Assembly: GCA_013812385.1 (NCBI GenBank)
Contig: JACCTM010000176.1
Coordinates: forward strand, 1 to 9,735
Length of the DNA stretch: 9,735 nucleotides
Source: Geodermatophilaceae bacterium
GTDB lineage: Bacteria; Actinomycetota; Actinomycetes; Mycobacteriales; Geodermatophilaceae
Reading direction: 5' to 3'
Under the pieces are notes generated by a model. It had not been told where the DNA came from and did not search any database. It was given only the letters and a program-made list of their open reading frames with translations. This document shows, piece after piece, positions 4,967-9,735 of this stretch (the stretch's first letter is position 1; every line of letters starts with the position of its first letter). The translations under genes were made by a program, and so were the position numbers.

Positions 4967-5872
4967 ATGGATAGGGTGACGGCGATGCCCCTTTTGCCTT
5001 GGGTAGGGCGCCGAGATCTCAGCAAGCAACGTGCTGAGCTGGCTGGCTACGCAGCCGCCGCGGCTGCCGAGGTCGAGGCTGCTCTGGACGTGCCCGCCGA
5101 TCTCACCGGGGCGGCGTTCTTCGATGTCGACAACACGATGATGATGGGCGCGTCCATCTATCACTTCGCTAAGGGATTGGCCGCCCGCAAGTACTTCACC
5201 AGCCGCGACGTGGCGGTGTTCTTCTGGCAACAGGTGAAGTTCCGGATCGCCGGCACCGAGGATCCTGACGACGTACGCGCCGTCCGGGACAACGCACTGG
5301 CCTTTGTGGCCGGTCGTACGGTCGAGGAGATCGTGAACGCCGGTGAGGAGATCTACGACGAGTCGATGGCCGACCGGATCTGGACCGGCACCCGTGCCCT
5401 GGCTCAGCAGCATCTCGATGTCGGACAACGTGTCTGGCTAATCACCGCAACCCCCATCGAGTTGGCCTCGCTGATCTCGCAGCGGCTGGGCCTCACCGGC
5501 GCGCTGGGGACCGTGTCGGAGATCGAGGACGGGATCTACACCGGTCGGCTGGTCGGAGAGCCGATGCACGGTGAGGCCAAGGCGGTGGCGATCCGCGCGC
5601 TTGCCGAGCGCGAAGGGCTGGATCTGGCGCGCTGCGCGGCCTACAGCGATTCGGCGAACGACGTACCGATGCTGTCGATGGTCGGCCGTCCGGTGGTGGT
5701 CAATCCCGACGGCGAACTCAAGGCGATCGCCCGGGCGCGGGGTTGGGAGATCCGAGACTTCCGAACCGGCCGCAAAGCCGCTCGGGTGGGTCTGCCCAGC
5801 GCCCTGGCAGCCGGCGCGGTGGCCGGAGCCATCGTCGGAGCTCTCGCGGTACGACGCCGCTACCGCTACTGA
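4967..5872 (+). CDS. HAD-IB family phosphatase with C-terminal membrane segment
   Basis: A haloacid-dehalogenase-superfamily phosphohydrolase of subfamily IB (SerB/CicA-like). Motif I is FFDVDNTMMMG (DVDNT at 53-57, nucleophile Asp53 and acid/base Asp55). Motif II is LITATP (threonine about 160). Motif III lysine is in HGEAKAVAIRAL (Lys205). Motif IV is YSDSANDVPML (Asp228 and Asp232). A helical cap lies between motifs I and II. Residues 278-295 (SALAAGAVAGAIVGALAV) form one hydrophobic helix followed by RRRYRY, so the enzyme is probably membrane-anchored by its C-terminus with the catalytic domain in the cytoplasm. Start codons at 4967 (ATG), 4976 (GTG) and 4985 (ATG) are all possible; AGGG 8 nt before 4985 favours that one slightly. 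The substrate is unknown; related genes are often annotated as phosphoserine phosphatase, and a lipid or glycerol phosphate is an alternative given the acyltransferase nearby. Confidence 0.9.
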   Translation: MDRVTAMPLLPWVGRRDLSKQRAELAGYAAAAAAEVEAALDVPADLTGAAFFDVDNTMMMGASIYHFAKGLAARKYFTSRDVAVFFWQQVKFRIAGTEDPDDVRAVRDNALAFVAGRTVEEIVNAGEEIYDESMADRIWTGTRALAQQHLDVGQRVWLITATPIELASLISQRLGLTGALGTVSEIEDGIYTGRLVGEPMHGEAKAVAIRALAEREGLDLARCAAYSDSANDVPMLSMVGRPVVVNPDGELKAIARARGWEIRDFRTGRKAARVGLPSALAAGAVAGAIVGALAVRRRYRY

Positions 5873-5957
5873 GCTCGCCGAGGTCAAGCAGATCGCGTTA
5901 CCCAGTCACGGCGCGGGTGGACTCCGCTCCGGCGTGGACCTCGAGGACCGAGCCGGG
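5871..5957 (+). pseudogene. C-terminal remnant of a VapB-type antitoxin
   Basis: Straight after the HAD gene, in another frame, ELAEVKQIALPSHGAGG-LRSGVDLEDRA matches the C-terminal toxin-binding tail of VapB-like antitoxins (pattern LPxxGxGGLRPGVDLxD). The N-terminal DNA-binding part is missing: upstream sequence in this frame is only the shadow of the HAD gene. The antitoxin's last codons and stop are also missing, and the frame runs directly into the toxin remnant. It therefore cannot be a working antitoxin as read. Confidence 0.65.
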
Positions 5958-6379
5958 AACGTCTGCATCTACGCAATGCGCCGCGACGCCGAGAATCATG
6001 TGCCGTTGTCGCAGTGGCTGAGCGCCCGACTGACTGGCGAGGAGCCCGTGGGTATCTCCGAACTGGTCCTGTCCAGCTTGGTCCGGATCACGACGAATTC
6101 TCGCATCTTCGGACAACCGTCGACGCCGGAACAGGCGATGACTTCTGCGCCGCACTGCGCGGTGCGCCCTCGGCCGTTTCGGTTCGAACCGGACCCCGGC
6201 ACTGGGCCATCTTCGAGCGCCTCATGGCCCAGACGCGGGCCCGAGCCAACGACGTAACAGATGCCTACCTGGCCGCCATGGCCCTGGAACGAGGGGCGAC
6301 CTGGGTCACCCCCGACCGAGGCTTCCTCCGCTTTCCCGGTCTGCGGGTGCAGGATCCGCTCGGAGAACCGCGCAACTAG
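5958..6379 (+). pseudogene. VapC-like PIN-domain toxin, frameshifted remnant
   Basis: PIN-domain ribonuclease toxin of a type II VapBC pair, broken. In the first frame: NVCIYAMRRDAENH, VPLSQWLSARLTGEEP-VGISELVLSSLVRITTNSRIF, STPEQAM. After about 6140 the frame must change by one base (the sequence reads as if one G were lost after GCGATG) to give DFCAALRGAPSAVSV, TGPRHWAIFERL, NDVTDAYLAAMALERGATWVTPDRGFLRFPGL and the TAG at 6377. Three of the four PIN acidic positions remain (Glu in SELVL, Asp in VTDAYLA, Asp in TPDRGF). The first one, Asp of D-x-N-x-L-I/L-Y, reads Ala-Gly-Asn and is lost, as are the start codon and N-terminus. The toxin should be inactive. Confidence 0.75.
6376..6379. other. 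CTAG shared as stop codon by two convergent genes
   Basis: The palindrome CTAG gives TAG on the plus strand (6377-6379, toxin remnant) and TAG on the minus strand (6378-6376, acyltransferase). There is no space for a terminator between the two units. Confidence 0.85.
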
Positions 6380-7290
6380 GAGAAGACCGAGCCACGCTGC
6401 ATCAACAGGCTATAGAGCGACTGCTGGATGGTTTCGCGGATCTCGTCGGTCAGGTTGAAGACCAGCATCGGGTCGTCGGCAGCGGCCGGGCCAAGGTGGG
6501 CGGTCGGAATCGGCTCGCCGAACTCGATCAGCCACTTGGACGGCAGCGGGATCAGACCCAGCGGACCGAGCAGCGGGAACGTTGGTGTCACCGGAAGGTA
6601 GGGAACCCCCAGAACGCGGGCCAGCCCCTTCAGGTTGCCGATCATCGGGTAGATCTCCTCAGCACCGACGATCGAGCACGGAATGATCGGTACGCCGGTG
6701 CGGATAGCCGCACTCACGAACCCGCCCCGACCGAAACGTTGCAGCTTGTACCGGTCAGCGAACGGCTTGCCGACGCCCTTGAACCCCTCCGGGTAGACGC
6801 CGACCAATTCACCGGTTTCCAGGAGCCTTTCGGCATCGGCATTGCAGGCCAAGGTGTTTCCGGTCTTGCGAGCGATCGACCCGACCAGCGGCAGTTTGAA
6901 GACCAGGTCCGCCCCGAGCAGCCGCAGCCGCCGGCGGGCGGGGTGCTCGTCGTGCACCGCGAGGGCCGTCATCAGCCCGTCCATCGGGACAGTCCCCGAG
7001 TGGTTGGCCACCACCAGGGCACCGCCGGTGTCAGGAATGTTGTGCATCCCGAACGTCTCGACCCGGAACCACGACTTGTAAAGCGGCCGCAGCGCCGGCA
7101 GATAGACGCGATCGGTGAAGTCCTCGTCGAAGCCGAACTCATCGACCTCGTACTCACCGGTCAGGCGACGACGCAGAAAAGCGAGCGCTTGGGCCAGCCG
7201 CTGATCCCACTCCGCCTCCGCGGTCGACGATTCAGGGGTTGGCTCCGCCTGCGGCGGCGCCGGCATCGGGATGACCCGGGCTTCAGGCAT
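6376..7290 (-). CDS. PlsC-type lysophospholipid/glycerolipid acyltransferase
   Basis: A 304-residue member of the glycerolipid acyltransferase superfamily, expected to acylate a lysophospholipid or related lipid alcohol at the inner face of the membrane. Motif I is NHSGTVPMD at 96-104 (His97, Asp104 of the HX4D catalytic pair). The motif III equivalent is YPEGFKGVGKPF at 166-177, where EGFKG replaces the common EGT. IIPCSIVGAEEIYP around 202-215 carries the last conserved block. Residues 1-27 are Pro/Ala/Glu-rich and probably disordered. ATG 7290 is supported by AGGAG (minus strand, 7302-7298) 7 nt upstream and by an 8-bp overlap with the SDR gene stop, so the two are coupled. The acyl-CoA ligase and HAD phosphatase nearby could supply related lipid reactions, but that is inference. 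Confidence 0.92.
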   Translation of the reverse strand: MPEARVIPMPAPPQAEPTPESSTAEAEWDQRLAQALAFLRRRLTGEYEVDEFGFDEDFTDRVYLPALRPLYKSWFRVETFGMHNIPDTGGALVVANHSGTVPMDGLMTALAVHDEHPARRRLRLLGADLVFKLPLVGSIARKTGNTLACNADAERLLETGELVGVYPEGFKGVGKPFADRYKLQRFGRGGFVSAAIRTGVPIIPCSIVGAEEIYPMIGNLKGLARVLGVPYLPVTPTFPLLGPLGLIPLPSKWLIEFGEPIPTAHLGPAAADDPMLVFNLTDEIRETIQQSLYSLLMQRGSVFS

Positions 7291-8335
7291 CGACCGGCTC
7301 CTGGATCCGGTTCAGGGTGGCGGCCCGAAGCAGCCTGCGTTCTATTCCGCGAATCCGAGCCGGGTCGATCACCGGCCGTTGATGAGCACAGAAGTCCGCG
7401 AACGCTTCCGCCGTCGTGAAGCGCGGCCGATACCCGAAGTCGTCGTTCAGCCTCGTGGTGTCGACGACCCGCCCGAAGTTCAGGAACCGCAACTGTTCCG
7501 GAGAGAAGTCGGCGATCCCGGTCTGCCGTAGAAGGCCACCCAGCGATGCGACGAGCGGCGCAGGCACCGACACCGGAATCTGACCTGCGCGCCGAATCGC
7601 TTGGGACAGAAGGAGGACTCCTTCTCCGCCGACATTGACGGTGCCGTTGTAGCTGCCCACGGTGGCCAGGCGGAGGACCTCTAGGGCGTCTTGTTCGTGC
7701 AACATTTGTACCCGCGCATCGAACCCCAGAACCGTTGGCACCAAAGGCATTGAGAAATATCGGGTCAACATCGAGTCGATGGTGGGTCCGATGAAGTTGG
7801 TGAAGCGCAAAAGTGCCAGGGACACCTCTGGCCGCCGACGGGAGAACCCTCGTACGTAGCCCTCGATCTCGACGGAGTCTTTGGCATAGCCCGATGACCG
7901 CACGGCCCGAGCGTCCATCTCCTCGGTGAACAGCGCGGGGTCCCGGGAGCTCGAGCCGTACACCGTCGTCGTGGACTTGACCACCAATCGACGTACCGTG
8001 TCGGCCTTCTGGCAGGCAGCAAGCAACTGCATCGTGCCGATCACGTTGAGTTCTTTCATCGATGTCCTCCCACCGGCCGTGCCAGGGGAAGTACCGATGT
8101 TCATGTGCACGACGGTGTCGACCTCGGCCGAACTGATCACCTTGGCGATGAGCGGATTACGGATGTCGGCCCGCACGAACTCGACCCGGCTGGAAGCCGG
8201 CAGCAGTTCCGATGACGGTCGGACCGAGTCGAGTCCGACGACTCGCTCAATTCTCGGGTCAGTGGCCAGCGCCGCGGCCAGCTGACCACCGAGGTAACGA
8301 CTCACGCCGGTGACGAGCACTACCTTCGGCGCCAC
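7283..8335 (-). CDS. Extended SDR, NAD(P)-dependent epimerase/dehydratase family
   Basis: A 350-residue extended short-chain dehydrogenase/reductase. Residues 5-17 (VVLVTGVSRYLGG) are the TGxxxxxGG nucleotide-binding loop. AD at 56-57 follows the third strand, HMNIG at 77-81 matches the usual (H/N)xA region loosely, and LVVKSTTTVYG at 117-127 holds the conserved serine region. The catalytic tyrosine would be Tyr150 in SGYAKDS; lysine is at +2, not +4, so the canonical YxxxK is not present. The enzyme may therefore bind a nucleotide or sugar substrate without classical epimerase chemistry. The start is GTG at 8335-8333, 23 bp after the bS22 stop, with only a weak SD. It lies in one operon with bS22 and the acyltransferase. 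Substrate unknown. Confidence 0.88.
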   Translation of the reverse strand: MAPKVVLVTGVSRYLGGQLAAALATDPRIERVVGLDSVRPSSELLPASSRVEFVRADIRNPLIAKVISSAEVDTVVHMNIGTSPGTAGGRTSMKELNVIGTMQLLAACQKADTVRRLVVKSTTTVYGSSSRDPALFTEEMDARAVRSSGYAKDSVEIEGYVRGFSRRRPEVSLALLRFTNFIGPTIDSMLTRYFSMPLVPTVLGFDARVQMLHEQDALEVLRLATVGSYNGTVNVGGEGVLLLSQAIRRAGQIPVSVPAPLVASLGGLLRQTGIADFSPEQLRFLNFGRVVDTTRLNDDFGYRPRFTTAEAFADFCAHQRPVIDPARIRGIERRLLRAATLNRIQEPVDA

Positions 8336-8358
8336 AGTGGAGCCCGCCGGCGTGGCGG

Positions 8359-8457
8359 TTACTTCTTGTTCCGACGCTGTACGCGCGTCTTCTTCAGCAA
8401 TTTGCGGTGCTTCTTCTTGGCCATGCGCTTGCGGCGCTTCTTGATGACCGAACCCAT
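8359..8457 (-). CDS. Small ribosomal subunit protein bS22 (AURKAIP1/COX24 domain)
   Basis: A 32-residue, extremely basic protein: MGSVIKKRRKRMAKKKHRK, then a further Lys/Arg-rich stretch ending RRNKK and TAA. This is the actinobacterial AURKAIP1/COX24-domain peptide identified as bS22 in mycobacterial ribosomes, where it binds rRNA in the small subunit. Start ATG 8457 gives the family-standard N-terminus MGSVIKKRRKRM; an in-frame ATG at 8472 would add MRLHA and has GAGGAA only 3 nt before it. The gene heads a minus-strand operon, 23 bp before the SDR gene, as in many Actinomycetia near the bldN region. It is short enough to be missed by gene finders. Confidence 0.93.
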   Translation of the reverse strand: MGSVIKKRRKRMAKKKHRKLLKKTRVQRRNKK

Positions 8458-8490
8458 CGCGTGCAACCTCATACTTTCCTCGATTGGCGA

Positions 8491-8520
8491 ACTATCGCTG
8501 AGGGTACCGGTCGGTGAAAA
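8491..8520 (-). promoter_or_regulatory. Candidate promoter of the bS22-SDR-acyltransferase operon
   Basis: On the minus strand TTTTCA (8520-8515) and GATAGT (8496-8491) are 18 bp apart, each 4 of 6 to the sigmaA consensus. The start would fall about 15-20 nt before the ATGs at 8472/8457. Motif-level only. Confidence 0.35.
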
Positions 8521-8546
8521 CCGGCCCGCTGCGAAAGACTGTGCGG

Positions 8547-9197
8547 ATGGACGATCTGATCGTTGTTCGCGGGACGGCCACCCGCAGGTGTGCCGCCGAT
8601 CGGGGCGTGCTCCTCGTCACCGCCAGGGCCAAGCAGCCCAGCGCCGCAGAGTCGGAGCGAGCCCTGGCCGAGTTGACCACGAGAACCGACGAGGTGTTGG
8701 ATCGCTTCGTCTCGATCATCTCCGGCACTTCTACCGCTGCGCTCTCGATCCGGCCGAACTCCTACTGGCATCCGGAGTCCGGTCGTACCGTGATCGACGG
8801 GCACGTTGGGGAACGGGGTGTACGGATCACAGTCGCGGACCCGGCTCAGGCCGGGTCACTGATCCGAGCGCTGTACGACGCAGCGCCCTTGGAAGTGAGC
8901 GGCCCGGATTGGGAACTGGCCGACGACAACCCGCTGCACGCGGAGCTTCGACGCGACGCCGCCAAGGACGCGCGGCAGCGGGCCGAGCAGTACGCCGAAG
9001 GGCTCGGCCTCTCGGTTGGTGGCGTCGCCTTCGTCCGCGAGCCGGGAATACGGTCCGAGCCACCGGGACTGGCCAGAGCCTTGAGTTTCCAAGCCGACGC
9101 CGAGGCAGCCCCCGAACCGAGGATCGACCTCGGCGCGGCCGAGATCCAGCTCAGCGCCAGCGTGGAGGTCGGCTTCCGGATCGAGCCCGGCCGCTGA
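8547..9197 (+). CDS. SIMPL domain (DUF541) protein, cytoplasmic
   Basis: A 216-residue protein made almost entirely of a SIMPL/DUF541 domain. It starts MDDLIVVRGTATRRCAADRG, has the long helical middle (SERALAELTTRTDEVLDRFV), the substrate-like loop SYWHPESGRTVIDGHVGERGVRITV, DDNPLHAELRRDAAKDARQRAEQYAEGLGL, and a closing strand IQLSASVEVGFRI. No signal peptide or membrane segment is visible, unlike the exported SIMPL proteins of Gram-negative bacteria. ATG 8547 gives the family-like N-terminus. A GTG at 8514 adds 11 basic residues and has GAGGG 9 nt upstream, so it is a real alternative. The gene is divergent from the bS22 operon. Its biochemical role is not known for this family. Confidence 0.85.
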   Translation: MDDLIVVRGTATRRCAADRGVLLVTARAKQPSAAESERALAELTTRTDEVLDRFVSIISGTSTAALSIRPNSYWHPESGRTVIDGHVGERGVRITVADPAQAGSLIRALYDAAPLEVSGPDWELADDNPLHAELRRDAAKDARQRAEQYAEGLGLSVGGVAFVREPGIRSEPPGLARALSFQADAEAAPEPRIDLGAAEIQLSASVEVGFRIEPGR

Positions 9198-9210
9198 GGC
9201 GAAGTCCCGC

Positions 9211-9241
9211 TTGACCTCACGTCTACGTGAGCTTCTAGCCT
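9211..9241 (+). promoter_or_regulatory. MerR-type promoter with palindromic operator
   Basis: TTGACC (9211-9216) and TAGCCT (9236-9241) are 19 bp apart, longer than the usual 17. The spacer is filled by the inverted repeat CTCACGT-CT-ACGTGAG (9216-9231). A dyad inside an over-long spacer is the hallmark of promoters activated by MerR-family regulators (MerR, SoxR, CueR), which twist the DNA. No merR gene is in the window. Transcription would begin near 9248, exactly at an ATG, so a leaderless mRNA is likely. Confidence 0.68.
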
Positions 9242-9247
9242 CACCAC

Positions 9248-9277
9248 ATGACCCTCTCGCACGACAACCGCAGATGA
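9248..9277 (+). other. Likely leaderless 9-codon ORF, or shifted original start of the ABC ATPase
   Basis: ATG 9248 lies 6 nt after the -10 hexamer and opens MTLSHDNRR followed by TGA, which overlaps ATG 9274 (ATGA). One lost base between 9250 and 9274 would join it in frame to the ABC ATPase, so it is probably the true start of the once-intact gene. A functional coupled leader ORF is the alternative. Confidence 0.4.
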
Positions 9278-9735
9278 GTTCGGTAGCCGGACCGTCGGGG
9301 CCCGCGATCGTGGCCGAGGGCCTGACCAAGATCTACAAGTCGCGCTCGGGAGAGGTCCGTGCGTTGGACGGGCTCGATCTGGAGGTCGAGGAAGGCACCG
9401 TTCTCGCGCTGCTCGGTCCCAACGGCGCCGCAGGATCGGGCTGTCCGGCCAGTACGCCGCCGTGGACGAGAACCTGACCGGCCGGGAGAACCTCTGGATG
9501 TTCGGCCGGCCACCCTCGACTGCTCTTCCTCGATGAGCCGACAACAGGACTGGACCCGCGCAGCCGGATCGGCATGTGGGAGGTGATCCGCGGCCTCGTG
9601 CGGCGGGGACCACTCTGCTGCTGACGACTCAGTACCTCGAAGAGGCCGATGCACTCGGCAGCAGTCGGACACCACCCTCAGTGCCGCGCCGACCTGGGCG
9701 GGGTCTCGTACGACGACCTCGACGCGCTCCCCGCC
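9274..9735 (+). pseudogene. DrrA-type ABC transporter ATP-binding subunit, degraded
   Basis: Remnant of the ATPase of a daunorubicin/doxorubicin-resistance-type exporter. Four homologous blocks lie in changing frames. Block 1 (9274-9429): IVAEGLTKIYKSRSGEVRAL to LALLGPNGA, where Walker A breaks off before its Gly-Lys-Thr. Block 2 (9432-9509, another frame): RIGLSGQYAAVDENLTGREN, which is characteristic of DrrA proteins, then LWMFGR. Block 3 (9511-9608): HPRLLFLDEPTTGLDPRSRI (Walker B and D-loop) to GLVRRG. Block 4 (from 9609, one base out): TTLLLTTQYLEEADAL (H-loop region), after which similarity fades. About 40 codons are missing after block 1. The segment with the ABC signature is missing after block 2. 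With Walker A lysine and signature gone it cannot hydrolyse ATP. The permease expected downstream is outside the window. Confidence 0.85.

Noticed and set aside
6496..7419. 307-codon plus-strand frame opposite the acyltransferase
   Set aside because: Composition is Arg/Pro/Gln-rich shadow sequence without domain motifs, while the minus strand has complete PlsC-family motifs and a good SD.
8366..9214. 282-codon plus-strand frame covering bS22 antisense and the SIMPL gene in another frame
   Set aside because: Its first part is the complement of bS22 and the rest is an Arg-rich shadow of the SIMPL gene.
1..9735. CRISPR arrays, tRNA or rRNA genes, insertion sequences or attachment sites
   Set aside because: I saw no regularly spaced repeats, no tRNA-like clover-leaf with TTCGA arm in context, no rRNA sequence, and no transposase or integrase motifs on either strand.

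Overview
The window is high-GC DNA with many GTG/TTG-type starts, tightly overlapping genes and an actinobacterial gene neighbourhood. It fits a member of the Actinomycetota (class Actinomycetia) outside the well-studied Streptomyces; I cannot name the genus. The backbone is the locus that in Streptomyces coelicolor carries hemA, rex and the developmental sigma factor gene bldN close together (SCO3319, SCO3320, SCO3323), followed by the BldN anti-sigma gene rsbN.

Left block, minus strand, read from right to left: an AMP-forming acyl-CoA ligase (2761-1163), a small glutaredoxin-like protein that overlaps it by 4 bp (1166-927), the NADH-sensing repressor rex (842-168), and the first 54 codons of hemA (163 to the window edge). 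A Rex-operator-like site lies over a plausible promoter upstream of rex, consistent with an autoregulated rex-hemA unit that ties haem synthesis to redox state.

Centre, plus strand: a BldN-type ECF sigma factor (about 2980-3624), then a candidate BldN-type promoter and an RsbN/DUF5667-like anti-sigma gene (3722-4902). That gene is broken into two reading frames, and the stretch expected to encode its membrane helix is missing. Next come a HAD-IB phosphatase with a C-terminal membrane segment (4967-5872) and a decayed vapB-vapC toxin-antitoxin remnant (5871-6379), which ends on a 4-bp CTAG that is also the stop of the convergent gene.

Right block, minus strand: the 32-residue ribosomal protein bS22 (8457-8359), an SDR/epimerase (8335-7283) and a PlsC-type acyltransferase (7290-6376), spaced as one operon. 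Divergent from it, plus strand, are a SIMPL-domain protein (8547-9197) and a DrrA-type ABC ATPase (from 9274) behind a MerR-type promoter. The ATPase has lost Walker A and the ABC signature through deletions and frameshifts.

The conserved backbone genes are intact. The anti-sigma gene, the vapBC pair and the ABC ATPase all carry indels. The most interesting element is the BldN/RsbN module: promoter and ribosome-binding site look functional, but the anti-sigma product would be soluble instead of membrane-tethered. Real decay cannot be separated from assembly error by sequence reading alone.
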